DNA from: Dicyema japonicum
Taxonomy: Eukaryota; Dicyemida; Rhombozoa; Dicyemidae
Assembly (NCBI GenBank): GCA_011109175.1
Contig: RDEW01000005.1
Coordinates: 62,001-126,000 of the forward strand
Direction of reading: 5' to 3'
DNA length: 64,000 nucleotides
The notes under the pieces are model-generated. The model was not told the origin of the DNA, made no database searches, and was given only the letters and a program-made list of their open reading frames with translations. Below are positions 1 through 11,045 of this stretch, piece by piece. Each line of letters starts with the position of its first letter. The stretch's first letter is position 1. A program made the position numbers and the translations under genes.

Positions 1-490
1 GTTTACACCATGGTAACATGGATTAGGAAGTGATTATGATTAATTACCCCCTTAATAGAGTTGATATTGTAGGTTGAGGGAGATGATGAACTCAAGAAGA
101 TACAACTAATGGAACTCGCAATCTGAATGGGACCTATCGGAATGACTCCAAGAATTATGGTTTTTATTTTAGAAATTATTAAATTTGTGATTTTGTAATT
201 AAAGGTCGGTCAAATTCATATGAGACATCGAGTTCTCTTCTCTTTTCTCCTATGCGAGGATCTGTCCCTTCAATGGGTCCCATGTACCTTGGAACTGGAG
301 CCGCTTCATATGCTAGTGTATCCGATCCACTTACGACTCCACAAGTTGTACAACAGCCAGTTTTTCTGAGTTATTTGCCTCCCAACGGATTTATCTCAGA
401 TATGGGAAATGTGTTCTATGTTGATCCTTCTTTTGTTGGGAGTCCCCTATATGAGGAATCATATGGGTTCAATGAAAAGTCTAATTAGGC
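1..490 (+). CDS. 3' exons of an unidentified gene (partial)
   Basis: An open frame from about 204 to the TAA at 486-488 encodes a Tyr/Pro/Ser-rich tail (motifs PSMGPMYLGTG and YLPPNGF; ends GFNEKSN). It has no ATG at its left edge and joins in phase to an upstream open stretch (about 110-164, motif NGTYRNDSKNY) if a 45-nt GT-AG intron at about 165-203 (AT-rich, ending TTAAAG) is removed. The frame closes before about 90, so another intron or the start lies there or outside the window. Composition looks coding and low-complexity, but I recognise no domain and assign no function. A run of chance codons is possible but unlikely given the clean splice phase. Confidence 0.45.
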
Positions 491-714
491 ATCAGATTTA
501 ATTATTTAAACAATTTTCATTGATTTTGTGCACAATAATTAATTAAAATAGTCAAGGTTCATTCAGGGAGCCGTCCTGTATGTTCATGCGAGGGTACGAA
601 GGAAGAACACCGGGCAAAGATGAGGTATCTGTTAGAATGCATCAGGATCACGTGATAATTAGTTTAGTTTTACCGTGGTCTTGGGTTAAAAAAAGGTCGT
701 ACATAAATATTCCG
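491..714. other. Non-coding spacer
   Basis: Nothing recognised. The frame at 580-714 runs into a SINE-A fragment and is probably chance. Confidence 0.4.
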
Positions 715-850
715 TGGAACAACCCAAGGGAGAATGTATGTTTGTACCAACCAAATCCATCCTCCAATAGTCCATTACAAGCTTCCCTTCAGAAGTAAAG
801 AAATAGGTCCACCCTCTTCCATTTTCATCACGAGTCCAACCCCTGAGGAC
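715..850 (-). repeat. SINE-A fragment
   Basis: Matches the body of the tRNA-derived SINE seen best at 48244-48705: the segment around CCAAATCCATC, a GCTTCC block, then GTCCACCCTCTTCCATTTT. It is diverged and lacks both the tRNA-like head and the tail. Confidence 0.6.
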
Positions 851-1261
851 ATAATGAAGGCAGATGACTAAAATTCAAAGTTTCAAGACGACTATCTTCA
901 TTAAATGGATCGACAAAATACGTAGTGACTGAAAGTGAAATAAAAAGTAGGATTTCATTCCCCGAAACCTTCAACGCCTCCTTGCTTAGAGGACTTCTTA
1001 GAACGTATGTTCTTTTTAAAATTCTTAAACTTTGAAAGACCTCATCTTGTAGAGCGAAATCCAATAACGGAAGACTGTAACTTTGACGAGTTCTAGCAAC
1101 CAAATACTATATTACAGCTCAGCAGAAGGAGGGGAACTTAATAACTTCATTTACAGGTTTATTGTAAGGTAAATAAAATTGGGGTAATGTGAATCCAGCA
1201 TATCTCCAACCAATTATGAGTTTTCTTAAATTTTCGACTTGTAAACCGAATTATTATTATT
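851..1261. other. Unassigned sequence
   Basis: No gene or repeat recognised. A minus-strand frame at 828-1103 has no supporting motif. Confidence 0.3.
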
Positions 1262-1650
1262 AGCACTTTCACGAGAGCCATAATATTTATAGCCCCGCAT
1301 GTGCAGCAAAAAATATAAGAGAAAGAGTTAGCTTGCTACAGGCTTTTCTGTTCTTAACCAGATTCCTCAGTGTGTCCAGGTCGTCACCAAATGCCAATGT
1401 TTTCTTTACGGTTTTCAGATCGTTTTGTAAAACGACCGAGAGGGTTGTTCTCGGTCTTCCACGAAAGCGTTTTACATGGAAGGAGTAGTAATCTTCCATG
1501 GATATATCGGCGAGAGGGGGATGTTGGGTCCAACCTCAGGACGTGTCCAAAAAGTCTCAACGAGAGCTAATGATCTCGAGACTTATTGGTGTACAGTCAC
1601 ACTTATTGTACAGTCTTTTCCACGAGATCTTGGATGGCCAGGACATTCCA
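1262..1650 (-). mobile_element. LINE-D 3' end (non-LTR retrotransposon remnant)
   Basis: The minus strand encodes the C-terminus of the LINE-D polyprotein (motifs VKRFRGRPRTTLS and GDDLDTLRNLVKNR), then a stop and the family tail: GGCTCTCGTGAAAGTGC followed by TAA repeats (1252-1275). The same C-terminus recurs at 7200-7520, 34354-34596 and 54640-55150. The copy is 5'-truncated and upstream codons are frameshifted. Confidence 0.8.
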
Positions 1651-2060
1651 GTTATTTATTAATAATCGAATTATATATTTAATGTCACCGTCCATTTGCC
1701 GGACCGTACTTCACATTTTTATAATAAAACATATTATTTTACATGATAATGAGATAATGCTATCAATTCTCAAGATTAAAAATAAAAACTTAATTGTTGG
1801 AAAAAAACTATTCATTTTTATGCTTATTATTCACATAATGATGTGTCTGGTTGAAAATGTCGTAGAATCTAAAATTAGGGTTTAGAGAAGGGTTTATGAA
1901 TAAAATCTGTAGGGTTATTTTTAAGGTTAGGGCAGAGGTTTCAGAAAAATTATTATCGTGCCACACTAAGCGTAGTTGGTTATCCTTTAAAACCAAATAA
2001 AATCTTGTTAAAAACGTGTCAGATTTTTGAAGTTGGCTTGTTGTTGTTCTTGTTTCAATG
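1651..2060. other. AT-rich spacer
   Basis: No coding motif or repeat recognised on either strand. Confidence 0.35.
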
Positions 2061-2420
2061 TCAATTATTTACAACATTGTTAGAAATAAATATACTTTTA
2101 TTAAGGAAAGAAAAAAGAGTAAACGGTAATTTAGCGGCTGCCCTGACTGCGTGGCTATTCCCTTTCAGGATAGCGAGCGAGATTCGCTCAAATAACAAGC
2201 AGCGCTCACGAGAGTCTCCTGATCGTGTAGCGATCCGATTCTTTAAACGACTCAAGAATTTCAGTGTCGCAGGCGCAAGGGAACCAGACGTCTCAACGGC
2301 GAGTGGAACAAACAAAAAATCCTTGGGTAGGCCCGCGTACTTTTCCCGTTTCATATTCTCGGCTTCTCAGCTGCAGAACAGGCTCCAGAGGCACTCTGGA
2401 GTAGGTAGCAAGAGGCAAAT
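2061..2420 (-). mobile_element. LINE-F C-terminal fragment
   Basis: Minus-strand frame with the LINE-F C-terminal signature: KYAGLPKDFLFVPLAVETSG, then RSGDSRERCLLFERIS and AILKGNSHAVRAAA. This domain ends many invertebrate non-LTR polyproteins. The stretch with the Glu of AVETSG looks like the second half of a restriction-nuclease-like fold (inference). The copy is 5'-truncated. Confidence 0.8.
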
Positions 2421-2499
2421 GTGTCGGTGCAGAAACGTAACAAGGGGTCCCGGATTTAAAAGAGAAGATTGTCATCCCATAGACCTGTTCTACTTTTGT

Positions 2500-5000
2500 C
2501 TCTGAAGTTTACTCTGAACTTTACACTTCGTCGATAACTGTCATCGCTGGCGACCTTAACGCAAAAGTGGGAATTCAAAGAGACCCGGATGAAACATTTA
2601 TGGGAAGACATGGAAGAGGAATAAGAACGTTGCAGGAACACTACTTGCTAACTTCTGTCAGGCAAACGGACTATTCCTCAATAACACTGCATTAATGCAC
2701 CCCGCAAGACACAAAACTACCTGGACAGGGTGTAGGAAGAAATCTTGTGGTGAATTTATAAACATCTACAATCGGATTTGTCGAACCAAAGATAAAACTC
2801 TTTTCACCAACGCAAGGTCATATGGCGGATGGAATATTGACAGTGACCTCAAAATGGTCATCGCCACTGACACCTAACCAAAAGAAAATAAATACCAAAG
2901 GGCCACACGATACACATAACAGAGAAAACTTTACCTAAACAGACTATCATTACAACGAAAGAGGGATGACTACAGGAGATGCCTCGACATGAAGCTGAGC
3001 AATGTGGAAACAAATCAACAAATCCCCAAAGTCTGGAAACAACTACAAGAATCAATACGAGGGGCAGCGGACAAACAGCTTCTAGACACAGAAATGGTAG
3101 CACATCACCAAGGGGGACAACAGAGATATCACTCCTTGTAAAGAAACAAAAATCTATTTGGCTTCAATATTAAACACTGAAGACAAGCAATCAAAGAGGA
3201 GCTTAGTCGTGAAACAAATATAAGAGAAAATCAGAAAGTACGTTTCCACTATGTCAAGGAACGAGACTGAGGAACAGATCAAGGCACTTGAAGATCTGAA
3301 GGATAATGGAAGGTACTCTGAGGCGGTCAGATTACTCCGTATTCCGTGGGCCTCAAACACAGACAACCTCTAATCATGAACGACGAAAATGGCATGCGGA
3401 TAGCAGACTCTGCAGAATTAATTGCTGGTCGCTTCAAGAAATTGTTTAAGTCAGACAGCAACAGAATTGTAGCATTTATTGTTAATTCCAGGAATTTAAA
3501 GGTGGAAATAACTCCCGCAGAAGTGCGACAAGCCTGTCTTAAGCTTAAAAACAACAAAAGTCCGGGATCAGACTGGCAAGAACCAGAGCTACTAAAGTAT
3601 GGAAGTGAAAACCTACATACCCTCATGCGGACCTCTTCAATGGAATGTTTAAAACAAACAACCACTTATTTTTCGGACAAGGAATACTGGTCCTGTCCAA
3701 AAACAGAACAAAGCTAAGGGAAAAGTAGAACCTCGGGCCAGTAATTCTTATGAACAGCATAGGATAGTACTTGCAATTATTACTCTACCTCGTACGAACA
3801 ATTTTTATCTGAGTTCCACAGCGGGTTTCGAAAAGGAAGGTCGATTTCTGACATTGTGTGGACCATAGTCGATTTCTGACACTATTCAAAGGTTCAAAAA
3901 CGCGACAAACATTCTTGGAATTGATATGTCTTTTGACTCAATCAATCGTCAGAAATTGATAAATGTCTCACAGAATTCCTTGACGAATTATCTTCCGGAT
4001 AGTCGGGTACTTTGATCAGAAATTTACAAATCGGTCAGGTACGGGAAAGCGCTCTAAGCCATGTGAAACAACATCTGGACACCTCAAGGGATTCGTTATC
4101 TCCCATACTATTTGTCATAGACCTGGAAGCTGCATTGAGGAGTTAAACCATACTATGAAGCAAAAATCGATGTGGTGGCTTATGCGGATGACGTGGATTT
4201 CATTTTTCTCGACAGGAATGCTCTGGAAAGCCTATTGAAGATGATACCAAATAAACTCGCCCAGTAGTTCCTCAAGGTAAATGTGGAGAAAACAGAATTT
4301 ACTGAACTTGTCAGACAAATGTTTAAGCTGGACGAACATTGAATAAAAGCTAAGAAGCTTGGATCTCTATTGGGAGACGAACAAGACGTGACTATGCGAA
4401 AAACATATGCCAATAGCGAACTACGTAGCATAAAAGAAAATTGGCTAAAGGACAAGGGACTCAGTACACAAACACAGATACTTTTATACAATTCACTGGT
4501 GGAACCTATCCTCTTTTATAATGCCGGAACATGAGAACTTTCTAATACGGACACTTCAAATCTAGACTCGTTCCATAGAGACCAACCTCGACGTACTCTA
4601 GCTTACAAATGGAATTCGAGGCTCAGCAGTAAAATAATTTATTCGAGGACATCAAACAAACCAATCTCTCTCGAAATTACAGAATACAGGTGAAGGTTAT
4701 TCGGATACATCCTAAGGATGGATTTGGAGACAGCGGCAAACACCGCTATGGAGGACTATTCCGAAGCGGACGGATCACGTTTCCGGGGCGCCAAGAAATA
4801 CTCTCCCGGTTACACTGGACAGAGACCTTCGGAGAGTTGGGAAACAATCAAAAGACGTGGACGACTTTGACGCCTTATGGGACTTGTCCAGGACAGGGAA
4901 ATGGAAGAAATTAATAACTTTAATTGTTTCCTGTGTTGCACAAGATTTGTCATGTCTCATGATATCGCGAAAGTGCTAAATAATAACAATAAACCAAGAT
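2500..5000 (+). mobile_element. LINE-D, long but decayed copy (endonuclease to tail)
   Basis: Begins inside an AP-endonuclease-like domain (VIAGDLNAKVG, ETFMGRHGRG, MHPARHKTTW at about 2535-2720), followed by a linker and the reverse transcriptase start (3361-3620: RFKKLFKSDSNR, EVRQACLKLKNNKSPGSDWQ). Fragments of RT, including YADDV at about 4177, continue to 4640, and the C-terminal GRPR-type domain runs to about 4915. It ends with CGCGAAAGTGCTAA and a TAA-like tail near 4990. Many stops and frameshifts break it. Human LINE-2/CR1-type and RTE-type elements share this domain order. It cannot be active. Confidence 0.85.
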
Positions 5001-5464
5001 CGAAAGGTAGGGCCGTCAGGTGATCCTGGCTCCCTTGATCAGCCGCCTCATCTTTCCTCGGTGTTCCTCCCGAGTGCCGACACACTTCCTGTATGGACGA
5101 ATCACTTTTCAGAGGTTTAGGAGTTTTGGCTGAGCTCCCGTTCTCCTCACAAGTTCCTCGAACGGGGTTGGTTTTAATGACGAGGAGGATCTTTGTAGGG
5201 TTTACTGTCTTTTGGAAGGAGTTTGATTTATTTAGGTTGGTGTGGGATTCAATTAACCCTCATTAATCCGAACTTTAATAATCAGAATTTTTGATGAGTT
5301 AGCAAATTTTACCAAGTTTCCTTACAAACAGGCATCAATAAACCGAAACTTCATAGTCCGAAAAATATCTATTAAAAATTTCGGATTAATTTATTTTGTT
5401 TTTATCATACATTCAGATGAATTTACATTTAAATTTAAATCTAATAGTAACCAAAATTTTTTTT
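5001..5464. other. Unassigned sequence
   Basis: A moderately GC-rich patch at 5000-5200 (around GGTGATCCTGGCTCCC) faintly recalls SINE-C but does not align convincingly. The rest is AT-rich. Confidence 0.3.
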
Positions 5465-5670
5465 AAAGCCTTTTCACGAGAGCCATAGTATTTTATAGCT
5501 CCGCATAGGCAGGACACACACTTTATTTAAGTAAAGAACAGTTAATTTAACTAATCGTAGAACCAAGGAATGATCTTCACTTTTTTTTTTTCTTTTTCTT
5601 GTGTGAGTGTCCTTTCTAGACAATCCAGTTCCGCAGTGAGTATTCACTGATAACGGCGTCACTCGTCAGT
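5465..5670 (-). repeat. SINE-E copy
   Basis: Matches 41300-41515 in reverse: blocks CAATCCAGTTCCGCAGTGAG, AAGTAAAGAACAGTTAA and the tail AGCCTTTTCACGAGAGCCAT. The tail is shared with LINE-D, which suggests LINE-D supplied its retrotransposition (inference). Confidence 0.75.
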
Positions 5671-5739
5671 ACCAAATTGTTAGAAAAAAAAGTAATATTT
5701 GTAAAAATACATAAAATATAACGAGTTGAATTTATTTAT

Positions 5740-5895
5740 AAGCAAAAAAAGGACAAAACATTAGTTAGCTGCCGCCCTCACTGCGTGGCTGTTCCCCTCT
5801 CAGAATTGCGAAGGAAATTCGCTCAAACAGCCAGCGGCGTTCGCGGAGATCTCCAGTGCATGAGGTGATCCGGTTTCCAAGACGTCCGAAAAACT
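5740..5895 (-). mobile_element. LINE-F 3' end fragment
   Basis: Minus-strand residues RERRWLF and the block GCTGCCGCCCTCACTGCGTG (plus strand) match the LINE-F terminus at 25105 and 28510. A GGACA-rich 3' untranslated part lies at its left. Confidence 0.75.
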
Positions 5896-6515
5896 CTACA
5901 TATTTTTGAATATTTTAATTTTAAAAATCTCGCTTAATCATAAATTCTGTCTGTGGCTCTTCAATTATGTCTATAAGAAAATAAGTAAAAAACGGATAGA
6001 AAACGTCTTTTCAACCTCAATTGACTTAGAATTTTGCAATCACATCAGACCACCGGCCAAATTGTCCTTTGCCACGAAACATTTAACCAGAATAAAAAGT
6101 AAAATCTGGAGTGACACTTTAATTCAAAGCATTGTGATTTTTTCAAGAAAACATCCGATTGGCAGTGCACGAATACTAGCTGTGGAAGAACTCCAAAAAT
6201 ATTAAAATTGAAAGTTCAACATTTAATTATTAGAAGCAGTCTAGGACTACTAATATTGGAAGCTTCATCGTGAGTCAAACTTTTTTTCTAAAATTGTCAC
6301 AGCAACTATTCCAAAATTTTTCGAAATAAACAGAGATTTTAAATCAAATTAAAAATACACCGTTATCCCAAAAACAAATTAATAAGATTTTTCTTTAATA
6401 TGACGAGTCAAATTACTGATGAAAATTTGTTGTTCTTGTCTTGAGTTAAAAATGACAAGTTGAGACCTAGACATAACACTAGTGGCGAATGAAATGCAGA
6501 ATAATTTAACTCAGA
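5896..6515. other. AT-rich region with one unassigned frame
   Basis: A plus-strand frame to 6205 ends in motif SARILAVEELQKY and contains IRPPAKLSFATKHL. It could be a real exon, but I do not recognise it and found no partner exon. The remainder is AT-rich. Confidence 0.25.
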
Positions 6516-6519
6516 AAAA

Positions 6520-6620
6520 CGTGCGGGAAGCGGTCTGGCTGAGGCAAAGAATTGGTATCGCAGTTGTTCGCGGAAACGCTTACTCCGTGATGTCAGCAGC
6601 CGCTCTCCCCCATAGTTAAT
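6520..6620 (+). mobile_element. LINE-F C-terminal scrap
   Basis: Encodes WLRQRIGIAVVRGNAYSV, the RISxAILRGN end motif of LINE-F, followed by AT-rich tail. Confidence 0.65.
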
Positions 6621-6913
6621 AAATAATATTTTATTGTTAATAAATTTTTGATATTAAAAAAAAAATTTAACTCATTAATTAGACTATATTAAACATAATT
6701 TTGTTATATTTTATTATTTTAAAAAGTGGCTCTTCAATTTTTTTAATTGCCAAAAAAACAAAAATTAAATGAAAGACCTTGACATCGGTCCCCTTTTTCG
6801 GAGGAAAAATGAAATTTTTAATTTGTCTAAAAACGTGATTGGTGTTGCAGAGGACAAAAAACTATGGTTACTGGTGCTATATAAAACCCACTAAGCGCTT
6901 TAATTCCCTTAAC

Positions 6914-6990
6914 AATTATAGTACTCCCTAAGGACTTATAGTACCCCTAAATAGTTATAGTAATCCCTAAGAAATTATAGTACCCCATAA
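6914..6990. repeat. Short tandem repeat, about 20 bp x 4
   Basis: Four imperfect units of about 19-21 bp, each built on TTATAGTACCCCTAA. It sits in AT-rich non-coding DNA (6621-7199) with no other feature. Confidence 0.75.
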
Positions 6991-7199
6991 AAATAAGTTT
7001 TTTCACCATAAACAACAAACATTAATAGTTAGAACTTATTTTTCAAAAATCTTCATGAAAATTGTAAATGGGCAGTCATATTTAAATTCGTACCCCTCAA
7101 TTGTGATTTTTCCTTCTCCCTCTCATCAATTACAGATGTCAATGTCGCCTTTTTTCCTTTGCAACGCCAGTCTCACCGTGATTTAGATTGATGGATAGA

Positions 7200-7520
7200 G
7201 CAAGTTGTTTCTAGCACTTAAACGAACCTATTATTATTTTTTATTATTAACAAGCACACCGCAAGACAACGTTAGTAAAGTTATCTCGCATGTGCCATCC
7301 TCTCCTGGATGCGTTTTGTTAATCGCTTCCAATTCCCTCTGTTCTTTGATACGTCCCTCAGGTGCTCAAGATCATCTGCCGACGTCAACCCTTTCCCAAT
7401 CGAAGTTAGGTCTTGATGTAGAAGGGTTGGTAGAGTAATTTGTGGTTTTCCCCGGAAAGTTGATCCTGGATGAGGAGCATAGTGGTGTTCTATCGCGAGA
7501 TTAGCGGGTAACAGAAAGGG
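7200..7520 (-). mobile_element. LINE-D 3' coding end
   Basis: Minus-strand residues HHYAPHPGSTFRGKPQITL and SADDLEHLRDVSKNRGNW align with the LINE-D C-terminus at 1287-1499, ending in TAA repeats near 7240. It is 5'-truncated. Confidence 0.75.
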
Positions 7521-7900
7521 TTAAAGAAACATCATAAACTGTGGTGTCAACAACGTATACCAAGAATTCTGTACGTGGATTTTCTAAGGAATGCAATTCA
7601 CTCATTACAATGTTGAGTAATAGAGGACTGAGCACTGAACCCTGGGGGACATATCTTCTCAGCTAAATTTCACGAGACTCATAGTTAGAAAAATTAACAA
7701 TTGACCGTATGTCCAAGAGTAAACTTCGTATCCAAAAATAAAGTTCCTTTTCAGTACCACATATCGCAAGACAAATAAGAAATCCAAGATTAAGAAAGCA
7801 ATTAGGGAGTTACCCGAACCATCAAGATCCTACTTGAAAGACTTCGGATCACAAAAATTCCCAAAACGTTCCAAATATATAGCAATGCGTTTATTTTAAT
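7521..7900 (-). mobile_element. LINE-J reverse transcriptase remnant
   Basis: The minus strand carries VPQGSVLSPLLLNI at about 7600-7650, the conserved jockey/CR1-type RT block before the catalytic YADD. Surrounding codons are broken by stops. It abuts the LINE-D end at 7520. Confidence 0.65.
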
Positions 7901-8539
7901 GGTCCCAATTTATACTTGTCAGATCTTAGCGTACTAGAGCAGGCTTGAAACACCTTTTTAGTCATGTCTTTTGTATGAGTTCATATTGTGCTCTCCACCA
8001 CAAATTAAGCAACTTTCGTTTTCATTGCAGAACTTCGCTATTTGCACGAATTTTTGGCATCGGAATCACCTTCTGGTCGCTCAGGAAAAGAGATCTCAAA
8101 TTTATCTACCACTTAAGGATATACCACGTCCACTTGGTAGTATGTTGTAACAAAGTCCATGCAAATGTATTCTGAGTAACTCTGGTTTCAATCAGATTCT
8201 TAAACGAAGTAGTGATATAACATAACAAAGATGACCTATAAATTATGTGACCTATTGTCCCCATTCCCATAATATACATTCGACATCACAACCTTCGACG
8301 GTCGAAACAAAAATATTTGCTCGACCGATTTTAGCTTTGTTTACAACAAGTAAATTGTTTATATTTAAATTTAGGTGAATAAATTTCGACTTCTCCTAAC
8401 TCAGGGACCAACCCCTACTTTAACATAAAAATCATTTCACCCCCGAATGGAAGCAATATAGAGAAACACCCTATGCCTAAAACCCCAATTCTAACTCCAT
8501 AAAACACCAGCTAATTCCAATAAAGTCACAACTCATCTA
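7901..8539. other. Unassigned intergenic sequence
   Basis: Downstream of ERP44. The frame at 7945-8175 has no recognisable motif. Confidence 0.3.
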
Positions 8540-8544
8540 TAAAA

Positions 8545-9969
8545 CTATAGCGGTTGGATGATGGGGCCAAATGCTTGAATTTCGACTCCTTTGGCTCGGA
8601 AGTCTCGAAAGAAACATTCTACTGTCAACCCACATGCTACCCCGAACATATTATCGCTCTTTCCGATATCCGAAATGTCCAGATTGTGCAATTTCTTATG
8701 CAACTTTCCACTAAAAAAGTCGTTTATAAATTCCACAAGTTCCCTCATATCAGAACTACCACGTGCTTAATACCACCATACTTGAATGCCTCCTCCACAT
8801 TCCCAGGAAACATAAACATATGGGCGAAACTGTCTATAACCAATAGTGGACAGTCCATAACGCTCTTCCCCATGTGGAATAGTGGGTGTTCAAACATATG
8901 ACAGTCCACGTGTACATACTTCACTTTATCTACCAAATCAGCGTTCCCCAACCATCAATCTGGTACAGAATAGCATCAAATTGGCGTTCAAAAGATTCGA
9001 GGATCTGTTGCTTGTTTTTTGACAAAAACAGGATTATCAACGGTTTCCTTTCGTCCGTTAATTCCTAAATAACAAAAAATCTAACTTCAGCGTTCTGGAA
9101 GGTCATATAGATGATCTTGTCCTTCATCACCTTCCTCACCCAGTCTCCTAGCAAAGAAAAGTCAGTCAGTTCCCCATCAAAGTAGATCCACGTGTCCTAA
9201 AATAACACAGAGTTCCACTTCTTTGGCGTTGTAGCAACGGATGCTCTCCCCATTTTGCATTTCTTCCACAAAACTGGAATAAATGACATGTGCTACTTCT
9301 CCGCGACATAGAACTCTTTGAAAAGCGCCACAAAGGAAGAGATCTCCATGGAGGATGTCTGAGAGAAGAATCCGATAAGGAAATTCTTCTTTTTCTGCGA
9401 TAAAACACCAATCAAACCTGTTTCAAGTTGTTCAGATCTTCCACGTGGTTTAAACGAATGCTTTTATCACGTGAAAGTTCTTCCAGATGGGAGATTATAG
9501 TATCGACAGACCTTTCTCCGCGATATTCATTGATTTTAACCCCATGTGAGTAAATGAACGATGTTGGGAATTTGAAGATTTTATTTTCTTGACAGAATTC
9601 GGCTGAAATTAGGAAAAGCACTTTACAGAAAGAGACGCAGTCTACGGTGGCGATTTTCACGGATTCATACAATTTCTAAGAAATAATGATTTTCAATGAA
9701 TTTAAAAAATAGGATAATTACAGGTCGTTTTTTCAGTTCTTCGGTGGTTCCATCTAGCACAATTTTCATGGCGTTCGAGTAAGGGCACCAGCCAACCAAG
9801 TATGCAATAATAACAATCTTATTTTCCTCTAAAGTTGAAAATTTGGATTAACTTGTCAACTCAGAAAATTTTGTCTGGTTGGAGTTCTTGAATCTCCGAT
9901 AAGGTTGAAAACGGTAAAAGCTAGCATTAAAGTGAAAAATACCGACAGGATGAATCCCACAATAAACAT
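8545..9969 (-). CDS. ERP44: ERp44-like ER thioredoxin-family chaperone
   Basis: ERp44 is an ER/Golgi thioredoxin-family protein that retains immature secretory clients by mixed disulfides. From the minus strand: ATG at 9969 with a hydrophobic signal sequence (MFIVGFIL), a thioredoxin domain with active site WCPYS, as in the CxxS site of ERp44, then TVDC and IFKFPT blocks and YRGERSVDTI. Domains b and b' follow (WIYFDGELTDFS, ELTDERKPLIILFLSK, YVHVDCHMFEHPLFHMG, LVIDSFAHMFMFPG, INDFFSGKLHKKLH), matching the family in order. About nine introns of 21-46 nt are needed; a 26-nt one at 8756-8781 and an in-frame 24-nt one at 9603-9626 restore the alignment precisely. The first two introns are uncertain. 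No KDEL/RDEL-type C-terminus is visible in the frames I tried, so the last exon may be wrong. Confidence 0.9.
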
Positions 9970-10184
9970 GTTACGACTGCAAAATTTAAAATTTAAATCA
10001 ATTAAATTTAAATAAATTTTGAGTTTTATTATTGTCCGAATAAATTTATAATTTATTTTCATAAGTTGACTGAATCAAAAAATATTAATAAATATTAGCC
10101 ACTTTCAAAAATTAATATTTTTTGTCTGGGACATCACTTGCACCGATAATATTTTTTGTCTGGATATCACTTGCCTCTCTCAAC
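9970..10184. other. AT-rich 5' flank of ERP44
   Basis: Likely promoter and 5' untranslated region by position only. A near repeat of ATATTTTTTGTCTGG occurs twice (10107-10160). No promoter motif is supportable. Confidence 0.3.
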
Positions 10185-10395
10185 CTATTCCAGAGTGCCT
10201 CTTGAGCCTGTTCTGCTGCTGAGAAGGCGATAAGTTAAAACGGAAAAGTACGCGGTCCTACCCAAGGATTTTTTGTTTGTTCCACTCGCCGTTGAGACGT
10301 CTAATTCCCTTGCGCCTGCGACGCTGGAATTCGCTCGCCATCCTGAGAGGGAATAGCCACGCAGTCAAGGCAGCCGCTATATGACCATCTACTCT
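10185..10395 (+). mobile_element. LINE-F C-terminal fragment, internally deleted
   Basis: Plus-strand KYAVLPKDFLFVPLAVETS matches the copy at 2061-2420, but about 90 bp encoding the RSGDSRERCLLFERIS segment are missing. The join passes directly to CGCTCGCCATCCTGAGAGG. Confidence 0.75.
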
Positions 10396-10939
10396 CTTTT
10401 CTTTCTTAAATAAAATTAATAAAATTTAGTTGATAACCGGATAATTAGACTATTAAATTCTACAAAAAATTTCAAGTGCAGATAATTTGTGTTATCAGGC
10501 GTGATGTTCCCATAACTTAATTGATAAGTAATTTTGTAACTTAACCGGTAAATCATATAAACCGAATTAACAATCAATTGCGAAGTCATAAACTTAAGGT
10601 GAGCTTACTAAGATCTTTAGGCCTTAATAGTGTAGACTTGTCTTTGGAATAAATTTTCAACGCATCAAGTTTCGTAAGTTTTTACTGTCCAAATTATTCT
10701 AAGAAATATCACATTCAACAAAAAATGAGCTTATCGATCAAAGAGTCGGCTGATAGGAGAGAATATCAAATATTTTTATAATATTAGGAGTAGTAATAGA
10801 AATGATAAACCTGAATTTGAGATGTTCCTCAGACAAACGATACGATTTAATAAAAACTGTTTTTTTACAGTTGTGCCACATAAATTGCATTTCCTTGTGA
10901 GCTTTTGTTATCAAAATTTTATTAAAAAAATAATTCCGT
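10396..10939. other. AT-rich spacer
   Basis: Nothing recognised. Confidence 0.35.
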
Positions 10940-11045
10940 TTAATTGAGCGAATGAAGAAATTTAACCGTTTCATATTCGAACAAGTTTCGTTCGCAATTT
11001 TGAGAGGAATTAGCCCTGGGGTTCGGGTTTCTTCATTCACTTTTT
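10940..11045 (+). mobile_element. LINE-F C-terminal scrap
   Basis: Plus-strand FEQVSFAILRGISPGVRV is the LINE-F terminal motif, followed by a stop and AT-rich sequence. Confidence 0.6.

Noticed and set aside
2005-2505. Plus-strand frame of 166 codons
   Set aside because: Runs across the antisense of a LINE-F fragment; no independent motif.
7205-7438. Plus-strand open frame of 77 codons
   Set aside because: It is the antisense of the LINE-D C-terminus on the minus strand.
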